Below, piece by piece: positions 24,651 to 36,434 of a stretch of DNA of 64,000 nt (position 1 is its first letter; each line of letters starts with the position of its first letter). This DNA is from Meghimatium bilineatum (Eukaryota > Mollusca > Gastropoda > Stylommatophora > Philomycidae): positions 8,611,640-8,675,639 of the forward strand of contig CM067298.1 in NCBI GenBank assembly GCA_034231615.1. Direction: 5' to 3'. The notes below the pieces were generated by a model. It was given only the letters and a program-made list of their open reading frames with translations. It was not told the DNA's origin and searched no databases. The translations under genes were made by a program, and so were the position numbers.

Positions 24651-24734
24651 ATCAACGGGTTCAAGTAAATAAAATTGGAATCATAACAATGTCTCGGGGT
24701 AAAAACTAGACCGAACCACAACGCGTTACTGGTG

Positions 24735-24975
24735 ATAAAGGTAAAGGTATGTCACATGGCAGCAACCTGCCGTCGGGAAGGAAGAGAACTCTTCATGTAC
24801 TAAGCCGTAGCAACTATTAGGTGTGGTGGCCAGTTTCCTTCCTTGCTGTCTGTACATCCCCTAACTCATGCGTCAGGTACTCATTTATTTACAGCAGAGT
24901 CGACTGGAGGAGTGGTCGTGTCAAGTGAAAAATCACAACCCGGAGTTACTGGTGATAAACGAAGTAAAATAAACT
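24735..24975 (+). repeat. Probable dispersed repeat
   Basis: Contains GGTAAAGGTATGTCACATGG and then GGTACTCATTTA, CAGAGTCGACTGGAG and GTCAAGTGAAAAATCACAAC. This order of blocks resembles a widespread invertebrate interspersed repeat. No coding content. Confidence 0.35.
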
Positions 24976-25236
24976 GTTCAGATGAAAGATGTTAAAATAT
25001 ACTACAGTGAAATCCCGTTATAAAAACTTGGTCCGGACCAACAAATTATGTATGTAATATCAGAAATTTGCTATATACTGTAAAAATATAAAATAGACTA
25101 AATATAATTGGAGATTTTGGAAAGGGTTGTTATAAAGGGACATTTATTACGAAAGAATGCGCTATAGAGGAGTTCCACTTCTTATAGCGGGCTTCGGGAA
25201 CTACCAGTATACACACACTACGACATCCCTTGAAAG

Positions 25237-25372
25237 AAGCTTCTATGAGAATTCTCCGAGTGTTTTTGCTGGCTACCTCTGATGCTTCTATGGGAATACC
25301 CCGATTGTTTCTGCTTGCTACTTCTGAAGCTTCTGTGGGAATGCAACGAGTGTTCCTGCTTCCTACCCCTGG
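25237..25372. repeat. About 45-bp tandem repeat, three diverged copies
   Basis: Copies begin GCTTCTATGGGAATACC-like. Each ends in GCTACTTCTGAA-like sequence. Confidence 0.8.
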
Positions 25373-25434
25373 CTCAGTTAGTTACCATTTTCCTTCTTCT
25401 AATGAGGTATTGGAAGGTCAAAGTGAGCAATAAC

Positions 25435-25570
25435 TCATGCTGAAGTCGGTTGTGTCCTGCCGAAATAAGGGAATATCGCAGCTGCTGCAATAACGAGAAC
25501 GCAACGCAGCCGGTTCACTAGGCTTAATTATGTTTAATCTGCAGGAGTTTGAGAATAAATGATAAAGAAG
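25435..25570 (+). repeat. Dispersed repeat family, copy 2 (partial)
   Basis: Has the landmarks ATGCTGAAGTCGG, CCGAAATAAGG, ATATCGCAGC and CTGCAGGAGTTTGAGAA. A short inverted partial copy (TTTACAGCTTTGCTG) follows at 25592-25625. Confidence 0.65.
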
Positions 25571-25664
25571 AGAAAGAAATGTTATGTTGTTTTTTACAGC
25601 TTTGCTGTAGTATTTGCGAATTTTAACTTAAGGGCCATTGTGGCCAAATAGGGTCTGGGGAGTA

Positions 25665-25920
25665 CCACACCTCTAATGTATGGGAAGTATCACACCTATG
25701 TCTGGGGTTCCCTAACACATTACTTCAGAGTAACATATAAGTTGCAAGTTATCACACCTATGTCTTGGGTTCCCTAACAAAACACTTCAGAGTAACATAT
25801 AAGTTGCAAGTTATCACACCTATGTCCGGGGTTCCCTAACAAATCACTTCAGAGTAACATATAAGTTGCAAGTTATCACACCTATGTCCAACACTATCTA
25901 GAAACCACTTCAGAGATCCA
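25665..25920. repeat. 62-bp tandem repeat, about four copies
   Basis: Units contain ATCACACCTATGTC and TTCAGAGTAACATATAAGTT. A short repeat of CATATAGGTTG/CATATAGGATG follows to about 25990. Confidence 0.9.
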
Positions 25921-26361
25921 TATAGGGTGCATATAGGTTGCATATAGGATGCATATAGGTTGCATGTAGGATACATGTAGGTTGCATTGTACTATATTAT
26001 ACCTTTCTGTCGAACCCCGGTATCGTACAGGCAATCATCATATTTAAAAATAAAGAAAAGTCTGAATCTATGTCTCGTTTTATTCCAAGTGACATGTTCT
26101 TTGCTGATAAATATCGATTCTGGTATCTACATTTAACTCTTCCATGTGAACGCGAACGTCAATAGTACCATTTTTACGTGTCGTATTTTGTAGTGTATAT
26201 GTTCTTAATACATATCTTTTAGTCGAAACGTCGATTTGTGTGTTATCATGTGTCTTTCTAGTGATTAACAAGTCTTCCTTACCCTGTTCAAAGTTTCGCC
26301 TATCGGATTTAGTTGTGCTGCATTGAGTACATACATGGATATATAAACTTCACAATAGAAG

Positions 26362-26500
26362 GCTGCGTTATGAGTGTGTGCAGTATTTAGGATGTCACAG
26401 CTCCACGGCTGCGTTATGAGAGTGTGCAGTATATTGGGATGCCACAGCTCCAAGGCTGCGTTATGAGCACATGGAGTATAATAGGATGTTACAGCTCCAA
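26362..26500. repeat. 46-47-bp tandem repeat, three copies, from RNase H coding sequence
   Basis: Copies begin GGCTGCGTTATGAG. The third copy reads, in the plus-strand frame of the next fragment, RYEHMEYNRMLQLQGHT and continues directly into the RNase H motif. The array is therefore an amplified piece of that frame. Confidence 0.75.
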
Positions 26501-26880
26501 GGACATACTTGTATATTTTGTCCTGATCACACTGGGGTTGAGGGTAATGAGAGAGCATACAGACTGGCGTCAAAAGCACGTGTGTCACACAAATGACATG
26601 TGAGGGGATGCATTGTAAATTCCCTATTTATTCATGGTCTGTTGTACGAGGCCATCAAGATGGATGAGACTGCTACTAAGGGTTTGAGGAATTTAGAATT
26701 TCTCTAGGGGATAGTAGAGGGGGGGGGGTGACTGACGAATTGGATTAGGAAAATATACGATCAATGCGCCACGGGCACTATTAGCATTCATGCCCTCCAC
26801 CATTTACTGAAAGAGAAGGAACTCATGGATCGAGTCTACCCCGGTGTACTGCCGTCGGTTTAGATAATCATTAACCGCAT
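26440..26880 (+). pseudogene. RNase H C-terminal fragment of an I-like element
   Basis: The frame reads RYEHMEYNRMLQLQGHT, then CIFCPDHTGVEGNERAYRLA. The PDHTGVEGNERA block is the RNase H His/Asp motif of I-group LINEs. The rest is shifted and ends with HHLLKEKELMDR and a degenerate CPEC-type tail near 26865. A run of nine Gs at 26711 breaks the sequence. The frame upstream of the array is not recognisable. Confidence 0.7.
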
Positions 26881-26881
26881 T

Positions 26882-27019
26882 CAGGGCCGGACTTAGACTT
26901 GATAGGGCCCTAAGCTATTTGAGATATGGGGGCCCTTTAACGATTAAGAATATATAGATAGGGAAAATTTAAAAGTGGGGGCCCTAAGCTATAGCTAGTT
27001 TAGCTTATAGGTAAATCCG
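26882..27019. mobile_element. Short hAT-like MITE
   Basis: Begins CAGGGCCGGACTTAGACTTG and ends with the inverted TAAATCCG. Both sides carry GGGGGCCCT(AAGCTA) sequence. The ends resemble those of the hAT element at 57171-60862 (GGGCCGGATTAAG). 138 bp, no coding. Confidence 0.6.
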
Positions 27020-27479
27020 TTATATAACTCCTGCTTATTTTTCTTTCTGTTTCTCATAGCAAAAACTGAGTCTTGAATGTTCATTAACGAGTGATCCACG
27101 TCCTCCACTTGACAACTCTATCCATGTCTTTCAGCTTGAGAGGTTATCTTGGATAAATTATACAGGAAACGACCTTCTTATCCCAATTATCAGTTTCCGC
27201 CTGCTACATACTTCTTGGTAACAATGTCAAGTGTGGACAATACGAACTGTCAATTTGCTAATTACAAAGTTCGCGCTGGGCATGGATGTGATGCGTATGG
27301 GATGTTCTATGTCTATATATCTGAATTATGTTCTTACAACATATTTCATATGTATCTCGCGTATATCAGTGGTATAATTTATATTTGTCTGCGATCTATG
27401 TCTCTCTAACAGATTTCAGCATGATCTATAACTTTGTTAAAGTTTTTCTTTCTGATTTATAACAATAATGTCATTTTTT

Positions 27480-27890
27480 GATCACATATATAATACAGGA
27501 CACATTCATTTCTAGATCACATACAGGACACATTCATTTCTAGATCACATACAGGACTCATTCAATTCTAGATCACATACATGACTCATTCAATTCTAGA
27601 TCACATACATGACTCATTCAATTCTAGATCACATACATGACTCATTCAATTCTAGATCATATACAGGACTCATTCAATTCTAGATCACATACAGAACTCA
27701 TTCAATTCTAGATCATATACAGGACTCATTCAATTCTAGATCACATACAGGACTCATTCAATTCTAGATCATATACAGGACCCATTCAATTCTAGATCAC
27801 ATACAGGACTCATTCAATTCTAGATCACATACAGGACTCATTCAATTCTAGATCACATACAGGACTCATTCAATTCTAGATCACATATAT
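27480..27890. repeat. 28-bp minisatellite, left part
   Basis: About 15 units of GATCACATACAGGACTCATT plus CAATTCTA. The array resumes at 28285-28345, after the foldback element. Confidence 0.95.
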
Positions 27891-27896
27891 ATATAA

Positions 27897-28284
27897 TGGT
27901 AAATGCAAATAAAGTAAATAGGTTACTAGAAAACTATCAATATAAAATAATAAAATATAGAAAATAACAATAAAAAAAAGAACAAATACAATTGTCAACG
28001 TGTCGGTCCAATTGGGACCTTCATCAAGACAAAAAAAACAGTTAAGAACAAGAAACTATAACGAATATAAACAAAATGGATATAAACAAAAGGTCCTAAT
28101 GGGACCAACACGTTGACAATTGTATTTGTTTTTTTTTTATTGTTATTTTTTATAATTTATTATTTTATATTGATATAGTAACCTATTTACTTTATTTGCA
28201 TTTACCTCTATTTGTATGGTTACTGCGGCACATCCTTTTTGTCGGTCATCCTCCGATATTTGGGTTATTTATATTCACATATAT
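27897..28284. mobile_element. Foldback element, probably Penelope-like
   Basis: The arms at 27897-28018 and 28100-28206 are inverted repeats sharing GGTAAATGCAAATAAAGTAA and CAATTGTCAACGTGT. After the right arm comes a unique tail, GGTTACTGCGGCAC...TTTTTGTCGGTCA...GGGTTATTTAT. Flanks CACATATATATAAT and CACATATATAAT form an imperfect 12-14-bp TSD within the array. On the minus strand the left arm reads CTTGATGAAGGTCCCAATTG and then GACACGTTG, resembling the hammerhead-type motif found in Penelope-like termini. The same tail and layout recur at 52880-54940. Confidence 0.65.
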
Positions 28285-28345
28285 AATACAGGACTCATTC
28301 ATTTCTAGATCACATATATAATACAGGAAGCTACCATTTCTTGAT
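28285..28345. repeat. Continuation of the 28-bp array after the foldback element
   Basis: Same GGACTCATTCATTTCTAGATC units as 27480-27890. Confidence 0.85.
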
Positions 28346-28424
28346 CAGATATATAAGACAAGAGTCAGCCAATACTTGTTCAGATATATATATAAGATAT
28401 ATAAGATATGAGACATTCCTTTCT

Positions 28425-28690
28425 TGATCAGATATACGTCAGGAATAAGTCATTTCTTGATCAGATATACGTCAGGAATGTCATTTCTTGATCATATATA
28501 CGTCAGGAATAAGTCATTTCTTGATCAGATATACGTCACGAATAAGTCATTTCTTGATCAGATATACGTCAGGAATAAGTCATTTCTTGATCATATATAC
28601 GTCAGGAATAAGTCATTTCTTGATCAGATATACGTCACGAATAAGTCATTTCTTGATCAGATATACGTCAGGAATAAGTCATTTCTTGAT
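28425..28690. repeat. 32-33-bp tandem repeat, about eight copies
   Basis: Units contain TTTCTTGATCAGATATACGT and CAGGAATAAGTCA. Possibly a diverged relative of the preceding array (both contain GATCA and ATA-rich cores). Confidence 0.92.
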
Positions 28691-28769
28691 CAGATATATG
28701 ACAAGAGTCAGCCAATACTTGTTCAAATATATAAGACAGGAGTCAGCCATTGTTTCTTCCGTGTTTTTT

Positions 28770-29025
28770 TCGGTGCTGAAAGATAGCAAAGAATAGAAAC
28801 ACTAGTTACCTGCAATGCATATCACAAGAGACCACTAATGGAGTTTTGGTACGGAATTGACTGTACCATCCCATATAAAGTCAAAGAATGACCCAGAAGC
28901 CATGCTGAAGTCGGATGTTTCTGGCCGAAATATTGTAAACCATGACATAACACATTCCATTTTCATGACTACGTCCTGCTAATCTGAAGGAGTTTAAGAA
29001 CGAGCAAAAAGAAGGAGAGGAAAGT
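28770..29025 (+). repeat. Dispersed repeat family, copy 3
   Basis: Landmarks: GCAAAGAATAGAAACA, CATGCTGAAGTCGGATGT, GGCCGAAATATTG, CTACGTCCTGCTAATCTG and GGAGTTTAAGAAC. Confidence 0.7.
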
Positions 29026-29039
29026 AACTGTCTAGTACG

Positions 29040-29860
29040 TATAATAGGAGAGTACATGTATGTTATGTATATAATGAGAGTACATTAAGTTAGATATATT
29101 ATGAGAGTACATTAAGTTAGATATATTATGAGAGTACAGTAAGTTAGATATATTATGAGAGTACAGTAAGTTAGATATATTATGAGAGTACAGTAAGTTA
29201 GATATATTATGAGAGTACAGTAAAGTTAGATATATTATGAGAGTACAGTAAAGTTAGATATATTATGAGAGTACAGTAAGTTAGATATATTATGAGAGTA
29301 CAGTAAAGTTAGATATATTATGAGAGTACAGTAAGTTAGATATATTATGAGAGTACAGTAAGTTAGATATATTATGAGAGTACAGTAAGTTAGATATATT
29401 ATGAGAGTACATATATGTTATGTATATTATGAGAGTACAGTAAGTTAGATATATTATGAGACTACAGTAAGTTAGATATATTATGAGAGTACAGTACGTT
29501 AGATATATTATGAGAGTACAGTAAGTTATATATATTATGAGAGTACATTAAGTTAGATATATTATGAGAGTACAGTAAGTTAGATATATTATGAGAGTAC
29601 ATATATGTTATGTATATTATGAGAGTACGGTAAGTTAGATATATTATGAGAGTACAGTAAAGTTAGATATATTATGAGAGTACAGTAAGTTAGATATATT
29701 ATGAGAGTACAGTAAGTTATATATATTATGAGAGTACAGTAAAGGTAGATATACTATGAGAGTACAGTAAAGTTAGATATATTATGAGAGTACAGTAAAG
29801 TTAGATATATTATGAGAGTACAGTAAAGTTAGATATATTATGAGAGTGCATTAAAGTTTC
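29040..29860. repeat. 27-bp minisatellite, about 30 copies
   Basis: Unit ATTATGAGAGTACAGTAAGT plus TAGATAT, with a 28-bp variant (GTAAAGTT) and a rarer ACATATATGTTATGT variant. Confidence 0.96.
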
Positions 29861-30242
29861 CTATATTAACGCCTGAGGTGTATTGGGGACCACAGAGTGA
29901 GAACCGTATTTTTCATTGACTAAATTCAGACCTGCAGACGACGTCGTCATAATCACGCATGTTTGCCTTACTTTCATTGACTAACTGCAGACCTGCGGAT
30001 GATGTTGAAATAATCACACATGTTAACTTTATATTTTCAGAAAACTTAGCATACCGGATGGATGTAGTAGCGGTTAGTGATTATGAAATATTTCTTATTC
30101 AACTAAGAATTGAACCTTGGTACACCTGACAAGAACACCGGTGCACTAACTGCTCAACTGCCGTGCTATGATGAGAGTTATCCATAGATGGATCTGTATC
30201 TTTTGTGTTTTTTCTCTGCGTTGTCTGTGAGATGTCGCAGAA

Positions 30243-31810
30243 TTAAAAGACGTTCGGGTTTCGAGCTATGACACCAATGGAAGCTTGATATGCAATACTA
30301 TTATGACGTCTCAGAATGCCTGTAACTCCTTCAATCCACCTTCTTGTTGGTCCTCTTCTGTATCTTGCTGTTTCAATTTTTATTCTGTATACTTCTCCAG
30401 CTAGCCAATAAGGATTCAGCTTATTTAAGTGACCGAGCTCTTTCAGTTTCTGTTTTTCAATATATTTGTCCGCAGACGTTTTTCCGAAAGTTATTGTAAT
30501 CTCTTTATTTCTCACATGATCTTCTGTCTGTTGCTTTTCTTAGACATCTCATTTCACACGCAGTAATTTTTCTCTCTTGTTCTTTTGTTAGTGTCCATGT
30601 CTGACATTGTCCATTTCATACAATTATGTTGATATATAGAGTGGATTTATGATGACTTATTGTATCCATTGGGATTGATATAATTCATGTCGTTTCCTTT
30701 TTGAATTATTGACTCGAGCTATCTGTCCATTCTTCTGTCGTCTGTAAAAAACCTCCCAAAATATTCAAATTCCTTCACTTGTTTCAGTAGTTGATCATTT
30801 ATCTTTATGTTGGTTATAATGGGTTTTCTGCCTATAGACATTACTTATGTTTTTTTCTGTATTTTATTCTCATGTTGTGTTTGAGGCAGCTTTCGTTGAG
30901 TAGGTTTATGTGATCTTGCAGCTCTTCACTTGAACTGTGAGGTAGGCACTGATCGTCAGCAAAAAGTAGTTCAGTTAGTTCATATGTGGATGGTAAGCTT
31001 CTGGTGGTGTTTCTACTGCTTTTGTAATATTATCCATATAAATGATAAACAATAATGGTGATAAGACACATCCATTTCTACTCCTGATGTTATTGAAAAC
31101 GAGTTTGTAAGCCCTTCATTTGTTCTAACTGTACTTTCACTACCTTTGTATATGGCTCTTACACAGTCTAATAATTCTCCTTATATTCCACACTTTTCTA
31201 TAATACTCCAGAAAAGTACTCTATTTATTCGGTCGAAAGCCTTCTTTTGATCTATAAAAGCAATATTCATTTGGTTTTTGTATTCTGTTGTCTTTTCTAT
31301 TTTATTGTCTAATTTATAGTAGAGAATATATTGCGTCTGTACACTATCTTCCTTTTCTACACCCGAACTGTTCTTGGCTAAGCACTGGATCTATAATAGG
31401 TCTTATCCATTTTTCAATAATCTTAGCGACCATTTTATCGACATGATTACGCGAGAAGATACCTCTGTATGTGCCACAATCTTGCTTGCTTCATTGTTTA
31501 TTTCATATTGGTACTATGATAGCTCTTTACGCATCTGTTATTGGTACTATAATAGCTCTTTACGCATCTGTTATTGGTACTATGATAGCTCTTTACGCAT
31601 CTGTTATTGGTACTATGATAGCTCTTTACGCATCTGTTATTGGTACTATAATAGCTCTTTACGCATCTGTTGGGTACAGCTCATTCTTTTCAAGTCTTTC
31701 TAAAGATATGAAGAAACCAGGCTACTCAAGTCTCTCCACCTGCATTGTATTTCGTCGTAGAGTATTTCATCAATTCCCGCCGATTTATTCTTTGGGTTGT
31801 TCTTAATAGC
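30243..31810 (-). pseudogene. RT pseudogene, minus strand, with an internal array
   Basis: In minus-strand order: NPKNKSAGIDEILYDEI (fingers), NELYPTDA then RAIIVPI (amplified as a 33-bp array), IIEKWIRPIIDP, a shifted EQFGCRKGR-like block, NIAFIDQKKAFDRINRVLFW (motif A), a degenerate motif B (SGVEMDVSYHH), LLFADDQCLP (motif C region) and a C-terminus KLKELGHLNKLNPYWLAGEV / RGPTRRWIEGV. Frames change several times. The endonuclease part is not seen. It is one more LINE family, different from those at 2.3 and 5.7 kb. Confidence 0.82.
31507..31673. repeat. 33-bp tandem repeat, five copies, inside RT coding sequence
   Basis: Unit TTGGTACTATGATAGCTCTT plus TACGCATCTGTTA. On the minus strand each unit reads TDA-stop-RAIIVPI, matching the RT pattern PTDWRKAIIVPI that should occur once at this point. 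The period keeps the frame. Confidence 0.88.
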
Positions 31811-31929
31811 TTATCTAACTTGTTCCAATACTTTCTGTTCTTATTCATTTGTATGTCTTGGCTTGAAAGCTTATATATGTATCTTTCGGAAGAACAATAC
31901 TTAGAGAAATTAAAACACAAAATATTCAT

Positions 31930-32030
31930 GCTATTCAAGATCTTCACAGAATAGCTTTGAACAGACAGAATTGGAGAGATCTGACCTCTGCCCTATGCGC
32001 TAACTTCAGCGCAAAAGGAAAATGAATGAA
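31930..32030 (+). pseudogene. 3' end of another LINE ORF2
   Basis: Reads RIALNRQNWRDLTSALCANF then SAKGK and a stop, followed by ATGAATGAATATG. This matches the usual LINE C-terminus (D-R-x-x-WR...LTSALCA) with a tetranucleotide-like tail. Confidence 0.6.
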
Positions 32031-32379
32031 TATGTATCTTGTCTGGTATGTTCAAGAAGTCTCGAGTATGCTCTAAGTATAATAAAATATAGTTTGGTAA
32101 CAATTTATCCGCGTTCTCATTTTTACATTTTACTGACGTTTTCAAATTAAGAAATTGTCAAGAACTCTGAACACTTTTGTGAAATTTTCATCAACATTTT
32201 GTGTGTTTCCAAGGGAATACTTTGTGTTGCGTAATGTAATAGCTTTAAGAAATGCCCAATCAACTGAAGTTCAAAAGGTGCACCGGGACCGTTTTTCACG
32301 GTGAGATAATGTGTTCAACGCAATCATTGATAATGACGAGTTTTTTTTTAAAGATTGTGAGAAGTACGCTTTATTAATT

Positions 32380-32720
32380 GTTTCCGCCATGCTAGTTATA
32401 CATACTGGGTACCAGAGCTAATGCTTTTAGAAGGTCGATCGCCCGTGTGGTTCCAGGAACCAGAAGGGAAGAAAATAATGTCAATACTATTTACCATACA
32501 TGCATGTCGTAGGAGACGACTAAGACGGTTATGGTTGGATATGGTATCCCATCCCATTTCTAGTCACAGTGTCCCATAAACCATGCTGAATTCTTATTTG
32601 TGAGTCCGAAAGGTGCAGATATCACAGCTAAGCTGTAAAAATGCTAGAACGCATTACGTTCACAGGAGCACATCATGCTAATGTGCTGGAGTATGCTAAC
32701 GAAGAATGACAAGAAAAAGG
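32380..32720 (+). repeat. Dispersed repeat family, copy 4
   Basis: Landmarks: TGTCGTAGGAGACGACTAAG, CCATGCTGAATTC, GTGCAGATATCACAGCTAAG and GCTGTAAA. The end (CATGCTAATGTGCTGGAGTA) is diverged. Confidence 0.65.
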
Positions 32721-32744
32721 AACAATAAATGCTAAAGAAGAGAC

Positions 32745-33745
32745 GGAATCTTATAAACAATAAATGCCACTAAAGAGACTGAATCATCCACCAATACATG
32801 CCACTGAAGAGGCTGAATCATCCAACAATAAATGCCACTGAAGAGGCTGAATAATCCAACAATAAATGCCACTGAAGAGACTGAATCTTTCAACAATAAA
32901 TGCCACTGAAGAGACTGAATCTTTCAACAATAAATGCCACTGAAGAGACTGAATCTTTCAAAATAAGTTCCACTGAAGAGACTGAATCTTTCAACAATAA
33001 ATGCCACTGAAGAGACTGAATCTTTCAACAATAAATGCCTCCGAAGAGACTGAATCCTTCAACAATAAATGCCACATGAAGAGGCTGAATCATCCAACAA
33101 TAAATGCCACTGAAGAGGCTGAATCATCCAACAATAAATGCCACTGAAGAGACTGAATCTTTCAACAATTAATGCCACTGAAGAGACTGAATCTTTCAAC
33201 AATAAATGCCACTGAAGAGACTGAATCTTTCAACAATAAATGCCACTGAAGAGACTGAATCTTTCAACAATAAATGCCACCGAAGAGACTGAATCTTTCA
33301 ACAATAAATGCCACTGAAGAGACTGAATCTTTCAACAATAAATGCCACTTAAGAGACTGAATCTTTCAATAAATGCCACTGAAGAGACTGAATCTTTCAA
33401 CAATAAATGCCACTGAAGAGACTGAATCTTTCAACAATAAATGCCACTGAAGAGACTGAATCTTTCAACAATAAATGCCACTGAAGAGACTGAATCTTTC
33501 AACAATAAATGCCACTGAAGAGACTGAATCTTCCAACAATAAATGTCACTGAAGAGACTGAATCTTTCAACAATAATTTCCACTGAAGAGACTGAATCTT
33601 TCAACAATAAGTTCCACTGAAGAGACTGAATCTTTCAACAATAAATGCCACTGAAGAGACTGAATCTTTCAACAATAAATGCCACTGAACAGACTGAATC
33701 TTCCAACAATAATTTCCACTGAAGAGACTGAATCCTCCAAATGAA
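32745..33745. repeat. 34-bp minisatellite, about 29 copies
   Basis: Unit CAATAAATGCCACTGAAGAG plus ACTGAATCTTTCAA. Early and late copies have CATCCAA or TTCCAA variants. Some units have lost a few bases. Confidence 0.96.
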
Positions 33746-33749
33746 AATT

Positions 33750-34150
33750 AATATATTACATTATTAAACTGTTGACACATTAGTATCTTTAAAATATATT
33801 TAATTGTATTATTATATCATTAAATTTGATCAAAAATCACCTGAACATGGCATTAAAAGAAGCACGAGGATTAACTAAAGACGATAGACATTTCTTTCGA
33901 AAGACCGTCATGACCTCCTACTTCTTGTGCAGGATATACTAGCTGATAATGATATGTAAATTAGATATGTCAACGTTTCGACCCGAAGCATTAGTTAACC
34001 ACGCCTATTTGGTGACAGACTTTGTTATTGACTTTGAAAGCATATTTACTTAACCAGACATTAGTAATGCAATTATAACCAGCTACCAATGCAATTATGT
34101 GGCTGAAGAGTCAGCTTCACGTATGCTTAACCGTCTGTTATACCATTTAA
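33750..34150. other. No recognisable gene
   Basis: AT-rich and unique-looking, with nothing identifiable. Confidence 0.4.
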
Positions 34151-34156
34151 GATTTC

Positions 34157-34400
34157 TCACGATAAAATAAATGTACAGAATATATTAAGTGTATTAGGTT
34201 GTGGTAAGCACAGATTTGTGACGTTGCGTATTCTTTCCAGAAAGTATTCTTCCTTATTAATCTCATGAAATACGCGCGATCTCTGATAAGTTTCCCCGCT
34301 TCTTCCATCGATATTTGCATGCATTCCTGAATGTCTCTTGTCCAACGACGTCTTGGTCGAGCTCTCCCCTACTGCCTTCTAAATGTAGGCACAATATGTA
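34157..34400 (-). pseudogene. RT C-terminal fragment (family of 42365-42890)
   Basis: Minus-strand blocks ARPRRRWTRDIQECMQISME, EEAGKL, then KNTFWKEYATS. The same end (RPRRRWTKDIQKCM...TTFWKEYVT) is present in better form at 42372-42563. Confidence 0.75.
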
Positions 34401-34607
34401 CAAATTTTAGGAACATTTGTACATTAACGTATCTATGGATATGATACCCATTTCTCCATAATGTGTGGGTTGGAGGGTAAAAGATTAATTAGGTAAAAAC
34501 GTAATGCATAAGTAAACAAAAGTGATATCAATAATGATTATTTAATTTTAGAAAACTAACAAAAGTGAAACTAAACATTAAATATAGACCTTGTTAGTAA
34601 ATTAGTT

Positions 34608-34950
34608 AGTCGTTGGATCATCGTCACTGCACTCCGGACAAGTCCGTAGGTACTCAGATTTCTCCTTGAGTGTAGCCGCCATTACACGTTGACTGACGGT
34701 CCCCACGATTTTTCGTGCCCCACGAAACCGCTCTTTTCTAGCGACACCACATTTCGAATCAAACTCCCTTATTCTAGTCATGGAATAAGAGTCATTCGTC
34801 GCTTTTACAGTCATTTGTTTGTGCGTTTTCTCGTAGGGAGTTCAAAATGTCTGCTACATCCATCGCTCCGCAAACAGCCGTAGTAGCAGCGAGTGCCGCC
34901 AACCTATCTCCTCTCTCATTATCTGGACTCCCGCATGTCCCGGCATTGTA
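34608..34950 (-). mobile_element. I/Nimb-like element, 3' fragment
   Basis: Minus strand: a PGHAGV...NERG-type RNase H end, then MTRIREFDSKCGVARKE, VGTVSQRVMAATLKEKSE and CPECSDDDPTTN with the stop in a CTAA repeat. It is homologous to 38122-38516, but in the opposite orientation. No TSD was found. Confidence 0.82.
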
Positions 34951-34954
34951 AAAG

Positions 34955-35510
34955 TGCATACTCAAATTTTATTTACACATTTGTTTGGCAAAAATGTTTG
35001 CTACAAATGTAAGTACATGAAAAACTTCACTGAAATCATTCATCCTCTTGAAATATTCACGGCTCGATGGAAAACACATGTGGCTCTACATGAATCAACA
35101 ATTTAGATTGTGGACACAAAAATGATCAAAATACATCTCCAACATACATGTCGCAACATACGTGTCCCAGCAACGTGTCACAACATACGTGTCCCAGCAA
35201 CGTGTCACAACATGCGTGTCACAGATTCGCCTGTGGGATCTGTTATATAGTCACTGATTGACTAGAAATCTCCCAGTTTGTTTCATGAATGGGGGATTAC
35301 GTCTCTGGCCGAGGCACGAAACTTTCAACCTAAACCCAAAGTATCTTCTGGTTGTATCAGACCTTGTTGGCTTTTATCTATGTGTGACCTTATGGTCTGG
35401 GGAAATTTAAAAAAAAACACCATGCGTGCAATTATTGTAAAAGAAAATCCATACTGCTAGGCGTTCACTGTTGTGAGCGGCTGGTGAAAATGGAACAAAC
35501 CTGAAAAAGA
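34955..35510. other. No recognisable gene; short 27-bp repeat
   Basis: At 35158-35225 there are two to three copies of CATACGTGTCCCAGCAACGT plus GTCACAA. Nothing else could be assigned. Confidence 0.5.
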
Positions 35511-35514
35511 CGAG

Positions 35515-35860
35515 TCTTGCCAGCAACTAAAAGTGATGAGAAAGACTGAAAGTTACGAGAAAGACTGAAAGTTACGAGAAAGACTGAAAGTTATGAGAAG
35601 GAATGACAGTTATGAGAAAGACTGAAAGTTACGAGAAAGACTGAAAGTTACGAGAAAGATTGAAAGTTACGAGAAAGACTGAAAGTTACAAGAAAGACTG
35701 AAAGTTACGAGAAAGACTGAAAGTTACGAGAAAGACTGAATGTTATGAGAAGGAATGAAAGTTACGAGAAAGACTGAATGTAATGAGAAGGAATGAAAGT
35801 TACGAGAAAGACTAAACGTTACGAGAAGGAATGAAAGTTACAAGAACTACTAAACGTTAT
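35515..35860. repeat. 19-bp minisatellite, about 17 copies
   Basis: Unit GAAAGTTACGAGAAAGACT, with GAAGGAATGA variants towards the right. Confidence 0.95.
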
Positions 35861-36324
35861 GTTAAGTCATGAAAATCATGAAACGAATGACTAGGGTTCG
35901 TTCATTGTTTAGAGTAGCATCAGATATAAACATTTTAGATTCAGTGTCGAGTTTAAAACGTCACATTTAGATAACTCGACAATTCTCAACATTCAAGTGT
36001 GTGTGTGTGTGTGTGTCCTTATACATATCTACAGTCAGGAGGTGCGTATTGACAGTAACACCCTATAAGCATAATGAAAACAAGCCATCATACGTGATGA
36101 TTTTTATTTTATTGATTTTCTTTGGTCACTATATTTATAATTTTTGTCACATGTTAATGTCCACCAACGAAATACATGGAAATAATCAAAAACTAAACGT
36201 ACGAAGGCTTATTCTTTTTTTCTTTTTGTTATTTTTTATTGTTACTTGACCATCACAATTGATACTGACAATTTGTTACATCAACATTTGAAATTCATTT
36301 AGAGTTATGTCCTTGACTATCAGA

Positions 36325-36430
36325 TCGTAGGTGGAAAATAAGTCCTACTCTGTCTGCAAATAAACCCTACTCTGTCTGCAAATAAACCCTACTCTGTCTG
36401 CAAATAAACCGTACTCTGTCTGCACATGTC
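36325..36430. repeat. 22-bp tandem repeat, four to five copies
   Basis: Unit AAATAAACCCTACTCTGTCT plus GC. A (GT)n tract lies at 36000-36017. Confidence 0.9.
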
Positions 36431-36434
36431 CCTG

